Assembly (NCBI GenBank): GCA_948684385.1
Contig: CAPQCU010000002.1
Location: forward strand, 157,734-221,733
Direction of reading: 5' to 3'
Source of the DNA: an uncultured bacterium
GTDB lineage: Bacteria > Cyanobacteriota > Vampirovibrionia > Gastranaerophilales > Gastranaerophilaceae
Length of the DNA: 64,000 nucleotides
The notes under the pieces were generated by a model. It saw only the letters and a program-made list of their open reading frames with translations, searched no databases and was not told the origin of the DNA. Below, one piece after another: positions 33,355 through 42,145 of the stretch. The first letter of the stretch is position 1; each line of letters starts with the position of its first letter. The translations under genes and the position numbers were made by a program.

Positions 33355-33774
33355 TCAAAATTCATAAAGCATACATCCACCATGGTTTTTCATTTCTTCA
33401 TTTACATTTATTCTATCAAAATACAAAACTCCCAAAACCCTTCCGTAAACATCAACCCCTTTAAATTCTAAATATATATTTTTATTCTTATTTATTTCGT
33501 ACAAATTTTGTAAATAATGTTTTGATAGCTTACCATTCCGCATAACATCATCTATGTTTAACTTATTTTCATACGCTTGTTTATAAGCTCTGTGAATTTT
33601 ACATGTTTCGTAACAATCAATTCCAACCAGCCTTATTTTAAATTCATTTTTATCAATTTTAGCTTTTACTGTATCACCATCCGATATATTAGTTATCTGT
33701 ATCGGTATTTTAGTATTTCCCAAAACAGGTATTGTAAATACGAGTAATAAAATACAAACTAACAAATTTTTCAT
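33355..33774 (-). CDS. Secreted SNase-like (thermonuclease) protein
   Basis: 139 residues from the Met at 33774, which has AGGA 5 nt upstream. Signal peptide LLVCILLLVFTIPVLG, then an SNase core: ISDGDTVKAKIDKNEFKIRL, with the metal Asp and the catalytic pair in RLVGIDCYET, and VYGRVLGVLYFD with the second catalytic Arg. Two extra cysteines (CYETC) and the C-terminal GGC may form disulphides. A frameshifted relic of the same family lies at 16952-17177. It is divergent from an XRE gene with an 80-bp shared regulatory region. Confidence 0.85.
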   Translation of the reverse strand: MKNLLVCILLLVFTIPVLGNTKIPIQITNISDGDTVKAKIDKNEFKIRLVGIDCYETCKIHRAYKQAYENKLNIDDVMRNGKLSKHYLQNLYEINKNKNIYLEFKGVDVYGRVLGVLYFDRINVNEEMKNHGGCMLYEF

Positions 33775-33809
33775 AAACATCCTTTCTATAATGCCCCGAT
33801 TGTTCCCGC

Positions 33810-33854
33810 ATAGGTGGTAGAACAAATTAAAAAAATAAACCAAAATAGGTGGTA
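33810..33854 (+). promoter_or_regulatory. Direct repeats of ATAGGTGGTA before the XRE start
   Basis: Two identical 10-mers, 33810-33819 and 33845-33854, 35 bp apart. The second overlaps the ribosome site and first base of the ATG. Likely an operator pair controlling the XRE gene and possibly the divergent nuclease. Confidence 0.5.
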
Positions 33855-34084
33855 TGGATAAAGACAAAAGCAGACATTTAGATACATACAAGTTACTGGG
33901 TAATAATATTAAGACCCGAAGAAAGAATTTAAAAATTTCTCAAGAAGAACTTGCTTTTAGAGTATCCAGCGCCAGAAATTATATCGGATGCATTGAAAGA
34001 GCCGAAAAAATCCCCAGCATTGCTATTATCTTAGATATTGCATGCGCACTGAACTGTACAGTCATTGATTTGTTCACAAAGTAG
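33854..34084 (+). CDS. XRE-family HTH regulator
   Basis: 76 residues. Helix-turn-helix: NIKTRRKNLKISQEELAFR, then SSARNYIGCIERAEKIPS and ACALNCTVIDLF. AGGTGG precedes the ATG. Divergent from the SNase gene and followed at ~67 bp by a second HTH gene. The conserved pairing with an SNase-like gene (intact here, relic at 17 kb) suggests that it controls the nuclease. Confidence 0.87.
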   Translation: MDKDKSRHLDTYKLLGNNIKTRRKNLKISQEELAFRVSSARNYIGCIERAEKIPSIAIILDIACALNCTVIDLFTK

Positions 34085-34151
34085 TTACATTTTTATCCTC
34101 CTTGCTGGTTATTTACAGCGCCATATTCATAATACTAAATATGATGGTTTT

Positions 34152-34427
34152 ATGCAACAGGCAAATACAAAAGAAACACTATTTAAACAGGTTGTTGGTG
34201 AGATTATTAAGGATTATCGCAAGAATAGCACCAGCTATTCCGTCAATTTTGTCGGTCGGGCTTATGGTTTTGACCGTGGTAATTTGAGCAAAATGGAAAA
34301 TGGACTTGTTGGTATCAGCTTACTCACCGCATGGAAACTTTGCGAAGCCTTAAATATTAAATTCTCTGATTTTGCTAAAATACTAGAAGAAAAGCTTGGT
34401 AATGATTTTAAATTTTTCGATGAATAA
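34152..34427 (+). CDS. XRE-like HTH protein
   Basis: 91 residues. Helix-turn-helix features: FKQVVGEIIKDYRKNSTSY, VGRAYGFDRGNLSKMENG as turn and recognition helix, and AWKLCEALNIKFSDFAKIL. TATGAT ends 6 nt before the ATG (leaderless-type geometry; GATGG could alternatively act as a weak ribosome site). The preceding in-frame extension overlaps the other XRE gene and lacks signals. The target is unknown. Confidence 0.75.
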   Translation: MQQANTKETLFKQVVGEIIKDYRKNSTSYSVNFVGRAYGFDRGNLSKMENGLVGISLLTAWKLCEALNIKFSDFAKILEEKLGNDFKFFDE

Positions 34428-34516
34428 ATCCATCTCTCCAATTGTTAAATAATAATTAAAAAATCTTGATTTTTCAAAAACAGCATTAAAATATAATTAA
34501 ACGGAGTTAAAAAATT

Positions 34517-37108
34517 ATGCTTAATTTTGAAAAATTTACAAACTATTCTCAGGAAATTATTTTTGCTGCAAATGCTAAAAAAGACTTTTACAAAAATTCC
34601 GAAGTTCAGCCGGAACATATCGTTATGGCGATGATTGAAGACAAAGGAATTGCAAAAGATTATTTAGAAGAGCTTAAACTTCTAAACCAGAACTTTATAA
34701 ACGCAATCGTCTCAAAGATAAAAGAATACCCGACTTTATCCGGAGTAACTGCAGGCGGACAGGTGTTTTTATCACGTGAAACAAATTCGCTCCTTGAAAT
34801 CGCGTCACAAGAAGCTGAAAGCTTAAAGGATGAATTTGTCGGTATTGAATGTATATTAATTGCGATGACAAAACTTGAAAACTCTTTTATCAAAGATTTA
34901 TTCAAACGCAATGGAGTTGACACAAATGTAGTTTTGAACGCAATGAGAAAAATAAGAGGTAACAAAAAAGTGGATACTAAAAATGCAGAAGAAAATATGA
35001 AAGCACTTGAAAAATATTCAACAGACTTAACAGAAAGAGCCAGAAAGGGTAAATTAGACCCCGTAATCGGTCGTGACGAAGAAGTCCGCCGTATTATTCA
35101 GGTACTAAATAGAAGAACAAAAAATAATCCGGTTTTAATCGGGGAACCCGGTGTCGGTAAAACCGCTATTGTAGAAGGTTTAGCTCAAAGAATAATCAGA
35201 GGTGATGTTCCGGAAAGCTTAAAAGAAGTTAAATTAATCTCGTTAGATTTAGGCGCTCTTGTTGCAGGTGCAAAGTTTAGAGGCGAGTTTGAAGAACGTC
35301 TTAAAGCAGTTCTTAAAGAAGTTCAGGAGTCTAACGGCGAAATCGTTATGTTTATTGATGAACTTCATACCGTGGTCGGAGCCGGCGCAACAGAAGGTTC
35401 AATGGATGCGGGAAACCTTTTAAAACCAATGCTTGCAAGAGGCGAACTTAGAACAATCGGAGCCACAACAATCAATGAATACCGTAAGTACATTGAAAAA
35501 GACCCTGCTTTAGAACGCCGTTTTCAGCCGGTATTAGTTGACGAACCGTCCGTAGAAGACACGATTTCAATCTTAAGAGGTTTGAAAGAAAAATACGAAG
35601 TTCACCACGGAGTCAGAATTTTAGACAGCGCACTTATTGCAGCGGCACAGCTTTCTGACAGATACATTACAGACAGGTTTTTACCGGACAAAGCTATTGA
35701 CTTAATCGACGAAGCAGCTTCTGCGCTACGTATCGAAATCGACTCCATGCCGGAAGAAATCGACGTTATGTTGAGACAAAAAATCCAGCTTGAAATTGAA
35801 CGCGAAGCACTTAAAAAAGAAACTTCTCCTGAATGCATTGCTAAGATTGACAAATTGACTTCCGAAATTGACGAACTTGAAGGCAAGATTTCAACTTTAA
35901 AAGCTCAATGGGAAGTTGAAAAGAACACAATTACAGGTGAAGCAGGAATAAAGGAAGAAATCGACAGAGTAAAGACCCAAATTGCCGAAGCTGAACGTAA
36001 CACAGACTTACAAACCGCAGCTGAGCTTAAGTACGGTAAGTTAATGGAGCTTGAAAAGAAGCTTCAATCAATTCAGGGTAAAGAAAAAGGCGAGAACCAG
36101 CTTCTTAAAGAAGAAATCGACGGAGACGATATTGCTGAAATCGTAAGTAAATGGACAGGAATACCTGTAAATAAGCTTATGGAAAGTGAAATGCAAAAAC
36201 TTCTCCGCATGGAAGATGTACTTCATAAACGCTTAATCGGTCAGGATGAAGCTGTAGAGACTGTATCTGACGCAATCAGGCGCGCGCGTTCAGGTTTAAA
36301 AGACCCTAAGCGCCCTATCGGTACATTCATTTTCTTAGGCCCTACAGGTGTCGGTAAAACTGAACTGGCAAAAACTTTAGCAGAGTTTTTATTCAATGAC
36401 GAAGACGCAATCGTTCGTATTGATATGTCAGAATATATGGAAAAACACAACGTAGCAAGGCTTGTCGGAGCGCCTCCGGGATACGTCGGTTACGAAGAAG
36501 GCGGACAGCTTACAGAAGCTGTTAGACGTAAGCCTTATTCTGTCGTGCTTTTTGACGAAATCGAAAAAGCGCATCCGGATGTATTTAACATTATGCTTCA
36601 AATCTTTGATGACGGGCGTTTGACTGACTCTAAAGGCAGAACGGTTGACTTTAAAAACACAGTTATCATTATGACAAGCAACATTGGAAGTGAAATTATC
36701 TTAGAAGATTCGCTTAACCCGATGGGCGCTAACTTTGATGAAACAAAAGAAAAAGTTATGACTGTTATGAGAGAACGCTTCAAGCCTGAATTCTTAAACA
36801 GGGTTGATGAGACAATTTTCTTTAAAGCGCTTACTATGCAGCAGCTTTCATCAATCGTTGATATTCAGATGAACCATTTGAGAAATCTGTTAGCAGATAG
36901 AAACATTACGTTTGAAATCACGGAAGATGCAAAAGAATTTTTAGCAAGGCGCGGTTTCAATCCAATGTACGGTGCCCGTCCGCTTAAACGTGTTATCCGC
37001 CAGATGGTAGAAAACCCGCTTTCTAAGCTTATTCTGTCTCAGAAATTTATTGAAGGTGATAATATCAAAATTGATGTTAAAGATGACGAAATAGTATTTG
37101 AAAAATAA
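34517..37108 (+). CDS. clpB: ClpB disaggregase
   Basis: 863 residues, full ClpB. ClpB threads aggregated proteins through an AAA+ hexamer with DnaK. An N-domain (1-145), AAA1 Walker A GEPGVGKTAIVEG (~205) with VMFIDELHTVVGAG, a middle coiled-coil domain (~400-525, with EIDELEGKISTLKAQWE), AAA2 Walker A GPTGVGKTELAKTLAEFLF (~605), and no IGF/IGL loop for ClpP binding. GGAG is 9 nt before the ATG. It is followed by a terminator. No CIRCE-like inverted repeat was seen upstream. Confidence 0.97.
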   Translation: MLNFEKFTNYSQEIIFAANAKKDFYKNSEVQPEHIVMAMIEDKGIAKDYLEELKLLNQNFINAIVSKIKEYPTLSGVTAGGQVFLSRETNSLLEIASQEAESLKDEFVGIECILIAMTKLENSFIKDLFKRNGVDTNVVLNAMRKIRGNKKVDTKNAEENMKALEKYSTDLTERARKGKLDPVIGRDEEVRRIIQVLNRRTKNNPVLIGEPGVGKTAIVEGLAQRIIRGDVPESLKEVKLISLDLGALVAGAKFRGEFEERLKAVLKEVQESNGEIVMFIDELHTVVGAGATEGSMDAGNLLKPMLARGELRTIGATTINEYRKYIEKDPALERRFQPVLVDEPSVEDTISILRGLKEKYEVHHGVRILDSALIAAAQLSDRYITDRFLPDKAIDLIDEAASALRIEIDSMPEEIDVMLRQKIQLEIEREALKKETSPECIAKIDKLTSEIDELEGKISTLKAQWEVEKNTITGEAGIKEEIDRVKTQIAEAERNTDLQTAAELKYGKLMELEKKLQSIQGKEKGENQLLKEEIDGDDIAEIVSKWTGIPVNKLMESEMQKLLRMEDVLHKRLIGQDEAVETVSDAIRRARSGLKDPKRPIGTFIFLGPTGVGKTELAKTLAEFLFNDEDAIVRIDMSEYMEKHNVARLVGAPPGYVGYEEGGQLTEAVRRKPYSVVLFDEIEKAHPDVFNIMLQIFDDGRLTDSKGRTVDFKNTVIIMTSNIGSEIILEDSLNPMGANFDETKEKVMTVMRERFKPEFLNRVDETIFFKALTMQQLSSIVDIQMNHLRNLLADRNITFEITEDAKEFLARRGFNPMYGARPLKRVIRQMVENPLSKLILSQKFIEGDNIKIDVKDDEIVFEK

Positions 37109-37130
37109 AAAGAGCCTTCGGGCTCTTTTT
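37107..37130 (+). terminator. clpB terminator (possibly bidirectional)
   Basis: AAAAAGAGCC TTCG GGCTCTTTTT, a perfect stem with a tetraloop and T-run, between convergent genes. Confidence 0.9.
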
Positions 37131-37132
37131 AT

Positions 37133-38341
37133 TTAGAAAAACATTTGCATAGCGTTCGGAAGCGATGCATGATAACCTGTTACTCCCGGCTGCCAGTAGT
37201 GACTGTAAGTTACATGGTCATTATCTACAGAAATCCATTCACCTTTGCTTACACCGTCCTGAAAACCTTCTGTTCTTTCCAAATCAGCATTTGACTTTGG
37301 ACTCAGGCGGAAAAAGTTTTTGTATCCGACTGTATCATTATATGAAAGCCCGAGGCTGCCAAAATCCGGCATATTCTGAGCAATGACACCCAGATTGTTA
37401 GTAGGTGCATCTACCGGTAGATGCTCAATATATAAATATATTGAAAAATTGTGTTCATGGTTGTAATAACAAAGCGGAGCTGCATTTCTGCTTCTGTTAT
37501 AAGTAAGATAAGAGTCAATTTTTGCAAGCGTTCCAAGTGCAAACGGAGCATCAAGACTTCTCATATCAGGTCTGCTCATTTTTAATACAAACTTCTTACC
37601 TTCAGGAGTAAATACACCAAAAACATTTTTATCGGATTTGCCTTCTGTAAAATACTTAAAATCGTATTTTCTGCCGTCAAGAGTTAAGCTTTCAATATTT
37701 TTGCGAGATTTCATCCCGAATTCCATTTGTGAGCCCAAATATTTAACCATTTCCATTAAATGAGCATAAGGCAGCTCTTTTGGGACATTACCTATAGTTA
37801 AATTTTCATTTCCTCTAAGTTCTAAATGCTTTTTCAAAAGAACTTCACCGCGCCAATCAGGTCGTATACGAAGCAAATCTTCCAGAGAATGTGCTTCGCT
37901 TACTTTGTCTTCAATAAATTTTGTGTATGCCTGATTGTATGGACTCAAATATGAAAAAGTCATAAAGATATTTGAGTTTTGAGGCAAAACTTTATGCATT
38001 CCATCAGTAATAGTTTTTGCGGCTCTCGGATTGTAAACAATACTTGAAAAAAATTCTTTGCTTCGGTCTCCTGCTGCTAATATTTCATTCAAAAGCTTTT
38101 CCATAACTTCCGGAGCTTCTTTAATTTTCAAGAAAGAGAAGACTGCAGGAGTTTTGTCATGACGTATATACCAGTTGTATTCATCCCACAATTTTGTCAT
38201 AGAATTTCCACGAAAATTTATTTTATTATAAACAGGATAAATCTTTGGTAATTCCATATTTTGAGATTGCTGTTTCTCCTTTTTTAGAGGTTTAAGCGAC
38301 ATAAAATTATTATTATAAGATTTTATCGGCGTAATATTCAT
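37133..38341 (-). CDS. Hypothetical protein with F-x-G leader and possible kinase-like core
   Basis: 402 residues from the Met at 38341 (AGGAG upstream). The leader MNITPIKSYNNNF ... NKINFRGNS resembles those at 40816, 63655 and 9854. The rest is helical to ~200, then FGVFTPEGKKFVLKMSRPD, LDAPFALGTLAKIDSYLTY and FSIYLYIEHLPVDAPTNNL, which by pattern could be the N-lobe and hinge of a protein-kinase-like fold, but no HRD or DFG motif is evident. No known family. Alone, convergent with clpB. Confidence 0.6.
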   Translation of the reverse strand: MNITPIKSYNNNFMSLKPLKKEKQQSQNMELPKIYPVYNKINFRGNSMTKLWDEYNWYIRHDKTPAVFSFLKIKEAPEVMEKLLNEILAAGDRSKEFFSSIVYNPRAAKTITDGMHKVLPQNSNIFMTFSYLSPYNQAYTKFIEDKVSEAHSLEDLLRIRPDWRGEVLLKKHLELRGNENLTIGNVPKELPYAHLMEMVKYLGSQMEFGMKSRKNIESLTLDGRKYDFKYFTEGKSDKNVFGVFTPEGKKFVLKMSRPDMRSLDAPFALGTLAKIDSYLTYNRSRNAAPLCYYNHEHNFSIYLYIEHLPVDAPTNNLGVIAQNMPDFGSLGLSYNDTVGYKNFFRLSPKSNADLERTEGFQDGVSKGEWISVDNDHVTYSHYWQPGVTGYHASLPNAMQMFF

Positions 38342-38413
38342 TATTTTTCTCCTTTTATATTTAATGTGAAACAAAATAAAAATTGTCTTTTGTACAATAA
38401 ATCGTTACAATTA

Positions 38414-38442
38414 TTTACTTAAATTTGAGTTTTTCGTATAAT
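38414..38442 (+). promoter_or_regulatory. glyA promoter
   Basis: TTTACT, 17 nt, TATAAT; leader ~37 nt with AGGAGGGGG before the ATG. Confidence 0.7.
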
Positions 38443-38485
38443 AAAGATAATAATTTATCACTACAAGCAAAAATAGGAGGGGGAT

Positions 38486-39727
38486 ATGAATTTAGATAAA
38501 GTTAGAGCAACAGATGCAGAAGTTGCAAGATATATCGACGAAGAGCTTGAAAGACAGCAAACAACCATTGAGCTGATTGCAAGTGAAAATTTCACCTCTC
38601 CGGCTGTAATGCAAGCTTGCGGGAGCGTTTTAACAAACAAATACGCAGAAGGCAAGCCGCACAAACGTTATTACAACGGTTGTGAAGTTATTGATAAAAT
38701 TGAAGAATTGGCACAAAAAAGAGCATGCGAGCTATTCAAAATGGATCACGCAAATGTTCAGCCGCATTCAGGTGCGCAGGCAAATATGGCAGTGTTTGCG
38801 GCACTTCTAAAATGCGGAGACCCCGTTTTAGGCATGGACTTATCAAACGGCGGTCACTTAAGCCACGGCTCTCCAGTTAACTTCTCCGGCATGTATTTTA
38901 ACGTAAAAAGTTACGGCGTAGACGAAAACGGAAACATCGATTACGAAGATGTCCGCAGAATGGCTTTAGAACATAAGCCGAAACTTATCATCTGCGGAGC
39001 TAGTAACTATTCAAAAATAATTGATTTCAAAAAATTTAGAGAAATAGCTGACGAAGTCGGCGCAATTCTTCTTGCAGATATAGCTCACATTGCAGGGCTT
39101 GTAGCAGGCGGAGTTCACCCGTCACCTGCCGGTTACGCTCAAATCGTAACAACAACAACCCACAAAACCCTGCGCGGACCAAGAGGCGGAATTATTATGT
39201 GTGACGAAGAATACGCTCTTCAAATCGACAAAGCAGTTTTCCCTGGAATTCAGGGCGGACCTTTAGAACACATTATTGCAGGTAAAGCGGTTGCGTTAAA
39301 AGAAGCGCTTCAGCCTGAATTCAAAGCTTATGCAGAACAAATCGTTAAAAACGCAAAAGCTATGGCACAAGGGCTTCTTGACAATGGAATGGATATTGTT
39401 GGCGGTATGACTGAAAACCACTTAATGACACTTGATTTAAGAAAAACAGGCAAAACCGGAAAAGACATGGCAAATGTTTTAGAGAGAGTCGGGATTACAG
39501 CAAACAAAAACACCGTTCCAAACGACCCGCAAAGTCCGTTTGTTACAAGCGGTATAAGGCTTGGAGCTGCTGCAATGACTACAAGAGGGTTTAAAGAAGA
39601 TGATATGAAGGAAGTTGCAAGAATAATCGCGGAAGCTATCAAGAATTCAGACAACGAAGAAGTTTTAGAAAACTTAAGAGCAGATTCTTTAAAACTTTGC
39701 AAAAAGTATCCAGGGGTAAAGGGGTAA
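38486..39727 (+). CDS. glyA: Serine hydroxymethyltransferase
   Basis: Interconverts serine and glycine with tetrahydrofolate. 413 residues. Visible: IELIASENFTSPAVM (~26-40), KYAEGKPHKRYYNGCE (~51), QPHSGAQANMAVF (~92), DIAHIAGLVAGGVHP (~195), and the PLP lysine in VTTTTHKTLRGPRGG (~225). AGGAGGGGG precedes the ATG. The last codons, GTAAAGGGGTAA, merge with a GGGGTAAAT repeat, so the stop codon is part of the repeat. Confidence 0.97.
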   Translation: MNLDKVRATDAEVARYIDEELERQQTTIELIASENFTSPAVMQACGSVLTNKYAEGKPHKRYYNGCEVIDKIEELAQKRACELFKMDHANVQPHSGAQANMAVFAALLKCGDPVLGMDLSNGGHLSHGSPVNFSGMYFNVKSYGVDENGNIDYEDVRRMALEHKPKLIICGASNYSKIIDFKKFREIADEVGAILLADIAHIAGLVAGGVHPSPAGYAQIVTTTTHKTLRGPRGGIIMCDEEYALQIDKAVFPGIQGGPLEHIIAGKAVALKEALQPEFKAYAEQIVKNAKAMAQGLLDNGMDIVGGMTENHLMTLDLRKTGKTGKDMANVLERVGITANKNTVPNDPQSPFVTSGIRLGAAAMTTRGFKEDDMKEVARIIAEAIKNSDNEEVLENLRADSLKLCKKYPGVKG

Positions 39728-39755
39728 ATATATTTGGTTAGTTTTGGAACTACAA
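39718..39755 (+). repeat. Repeat family copy (type 1) overlapping glyA stop
   Basis: GGGGTAAATATATTTGGTTA then GTTTTGGAACTACAA. The TAA of GGGGTAA is the glyA stop codon. It is nearly identical to the copy at 341. Confidence 0.75.
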
Positions 39756-39771
39756 ATTAAAGGAAACACAA

Positions 39772-40821
39772 ATGATTATCAAACTTACACAAGCACATAT
39801 AATAGGCGCATGCATTTCTTATTTAATAGGAGTGTTCATTGTTCCTTTCGTAATAGAATTTTCGCAGAAAGAAGGACTTGTTGATGTTCCAAACGAACGT
39901 AAAATTCACAAGAACCCGATTTCGCGTCTGGGCGGGATAGCAATCTGGACAAGTGCAATGCTTACCTTCTTATTCCTTGTTTTAATGAGTTATTACCCTT
40001 ACGGCAGCTTACTTTCAGGAATTTTATTGGGCGGTTCTTTAATGTTTTTGCTTGGCTTAGTTGATGATATTTATAATCTTGATGCAAAATTTAAACTTGT
40101 TATTCAGCTCTCTATTGCAACAATAGTTTACCTTTTAGGAGTTCAAATAGATACCATTTTCAATCCGTTTGGAGGAGTTATCCACCTAGGGCTGTTTTCT
40201 TATCCGATTACAATATTATGGATAGTAGGTATTTCAAACGCCATTAACTTTATTGACGGGGTTGACGGGCTTGCAGGGTCTGTAATTTCCGTAAGCTCTA
40301 TAACTCTGGCTCTTATAGCCGTTGCAATAACTCCGGCTCAGCCAATTACAGCTTTAATCGCATTCATCTTAGCCGGCTCAGTTCTTGCTTTTTTAACATT
40401 CAACTTTAACCCAGCAAAAATATTTATGGGCGATTCCGGTGCTCTGTTTTCAGGCTTCCTGCTTGCCACTTTATCTATTGCCGGAGTTATGAAAGGTGCA
40501 GCTCTTGCAGTTTTACTGCCGTTTTTAGTGCTGGCTGTTCCTATAATCGACATTACATTTTCGAGCTTAAGACGTATTATGAAAGGCAAATCACCTTTCG
40601 TAGCCGATGCCGAGCATATTCACCACAAGCTTTTGAAAGCAGGATTTTCGCAGAAAATCACCGTTGCAATTCTTACTTCTGTTGCAATTGTTGGCGGAGC
40701 GCTTGCTACATATTTTACCGGAACACTTAAAAACTATTTTATCTATATCGCTGTTTTAATCCTGATTATGGTTATTTTAAGCGTAATCAGCGTTTTAACC
40801 CAACCTAAGAAATCATCATAA
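39772..40821 (+). CDS. Undecaprenyl-phosphate GlcNAc-1-phosphate transferase (WecA/TagO type)
   Basis: Starts lipid-linked glycan synthesis by moving a sugar-1-phosphate to undecaprenyl phosphate in the inner membrane. ~10-11 helices. Motifs: GLVDVPNERKIHKNPISRLGG (22-42), GLVDDIYNLDAKFKL (~95, catalytic DD), NFIDGVDGLAG (~155), FNPAKIFMGDSGALF (~215, Asp) and HIHHKLL (~280), characteristic of the WecA branch and not MraY. Ribosome site AAGGAAA. It overlaps the convergent GNAT-like gene by 6 bp. Confidence 0.92.
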   Translation: MIIKLTQAHIIGACISYLIGVFIVPFVIEFSQKEGLVDVPNERKIHKNPISRLGGIAIWTSAMLTFLFLVLMSYYPYGSLLSGILLGGSLMFLLGLVDDIYNLDAKFKLVIQLSIATIVYLLGVQIDTIFNPFGGVIHLGLFSYPITILWIVGISNAINFIDGVDGLAGSVISVSSITLALIAVAITPAQPITALIAFILAGSVLAFLTFNFNPAKIFMGDSGALFSGFLLATLSIAGVMKGAALAVLLPFLVLAVPIIDITFSSLRRIMKGKSPFVADAEHIHHKLLKAGFSQKITVAILTSVAIVGGALATYFTGTLKNYFIYIAVLILIMVILSVISVLTQPKKSS

Positions 40822-41436
40822 TCCGCCTTGAAGTCTTGAAAGCGGTTCTTTGCTTTCCGGAGGTAAATAGAGCTGGTTAGGATTGTGAATGCAAAATTTT
40901 TGCCCCGGGATAGGCGGAAATTCCTGTCTCATTCCGATAACATTTTTGTACCAGTCCATAGCCTCATTTTTTGATATAAGCTTAATATTGCCCTGACAAT
41001 TTGCTTCATCACTTCTTCTTTGAGCTATCTGTAAAAGGCGAGTACCAATGTCTTTAAAATATTCGAGAGCTTTATCGTGATAAGGTGTACCCGGTTTAGA
41101 AAAGTTTCTCAAATCATCAACAAAAACATGACTCGGGTCTGTATTCTCCCATGGATTTGGTGCAACTTTAACAATAAAAATCTTTACATTACCTATAACT
41201 TCGCTTTTATCGTTTTTAATCGTGTAATTTTCAACATTTTGTCCTAGAAACTTTTTAAAAACATCAAGATAAGCTTCTCCGGCTCCTTTACGTACCTGAA
41301 TTTTACCAATGTAACCTTCAAGACAGCTGCCGATATTCGTGTACTTAAGAGTCGGAATACTATGCCCGAAAGATACATTCTGTTTAGCTTTTACAGGTTG
41401 ATTAGGGTTGATATTTAATAAAATTGGATTAATCAT
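40816..41436 (-). CDS. GNAT-like protein with F-x-G leader
   Basis: 206 residues. The C-terminal half has the GNAT acetyl-CoA signature by pattern: HVFVDDLRNFSK..., then YFKDIGTRLLQIAQRRSDEA (motif A helix), and NEAMDWYKNVIGMRQEF (motif B). The leader MINPILLNINPNQPVKAKQN then VSFGH matches a leader type seen in other proteins here. Acetyl-transfer activity and substrate are not known. The ribosome site is weak. It overlaps the WecA/TagO gene's stop. Confidence 0.6.
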   Translation of the reverse strand: MINPILLNINPNQPVKAKQNVSFGHSIPTLKYTNIGSCLEGYIGKIQVRKGAGEAYLDVFKKFLGQNVENYTIKNDKSEVIGNVKIFIVKVAPNPWENTDPSHVFVDDLRNFSKPGTPYHDKALEYFKDIGTRLLQIAQRRSDEANCQGNIKLISKNEAMDWYKNVIGMRQEFPPIPGQKFCIHNPNQLYLPPESKEPLSRLQGGL

Positions 41437-41478
41437 AATACCAATTAAAACCCCGTAAAAATTTTTTTTGCTAGCAGA

Positions 41479-42030
41479 TTAAGCTTCATCATCTAAATAT
41501 CTGTAATCAAGCATGCTGCCTTTGTATTCAGTCAAATCATCACCGTAAAACATTGACATATTGTTTACAATGCGGTTTTTGTCAGCAATCTTTTGTTTTT
41601 CAAGCTGTGAATTTACACCGTAAGCATTAATCTCTGCGTTTGTAACTTTACCGTCATGGTTTGCATCAATATCGTCAAAATGAGCCAAAACGGTTTGTTG
41701 AAGCGAATTTGTCATGCCGGAAGACGCGCCAAGAGAAATTATCTGCTCTCTAGTAAGCCCCTGCGTTGCCATATTATTCATAAGTTTTTGAATTTCATCA
41801 GCCGAGATAACTCCGTCACCGTTCGAGTCAACGCTATTAAAATTATTTGTAAGATATGATGCAAACGTAGAGCCGTAAGCTGTGTTTGTAACATTAGTAT
41901 TTGTTAAAGCAGAGTTCAAATTTTCCAGAGTAAGCCCGTCTGCATACTGGCTTGATAGCAGAGAGAAAGAATTAGTTAAACCTGCATTTATTCCGCTGAA
42001 TAAAGATGAACCGTCTAATCGTTTACCCAT
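41479..42030 (-). CDS. EF-hand calcium-binding protein
   Basis: 183 residues. Two canonical EF loops: DSNGDGVISADE (~71-82) and DANHDGKVTNAE (~117-128), each with acidic positions 1, 3, 5 and 12, in the right helical setting (FNSV..., FDDI...). The N-terminus (KRLDGSSLFSGINAGLTNSF) is serine-rich and not a signal peptide. It is probably cytoplasmic or exported by an unusual route. Ribosome site AAGGAGATAT. Function unknown; calcium signalling or buffering is inferred. Confidence 0.85.
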   Translation of the reverse strand: MGKRLDGSSLFSGINAGLTNSFSLLSSQYADGLTLENLNSALTNTNVTNTAYGSTFASYLTNNFNSVDSNGDGVISADEIQKLMNNMATQGLTREQIISLGASSGMTNSLQQTVLAHFDDIDANHDGKVTNAEINAYGVNSQLEKQKIADKNRIVNNMSMFYGDDLTEYKGSMLDYRYLDDEA

Positions 42031-42130
42031 AATATATCTCCTTGTGATTAGTTATATTTATACACTTATAGTTTAATAGTTTTCCGAAGAAAGTCAATCA
42101 TATAAGAATATGAGAAAATTATTTTACATG

Positions 42131-42139
42131 TGCTATAAT
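42131..42139 (+). promoter_or_regulatory. Extended -10, leaderless geometry
   Basis: TGCTATAAT, then 6 nt to the ATG at 42146. Confidence 0.65.
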
Positions 42140-42145
42140 GTATAT

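Noticed and set aside
34427..34516. CIRCE or HrcA-type operator before clpB
   Set aside because: No 9-bp inverted repeat of the CIRCE pattern is present.
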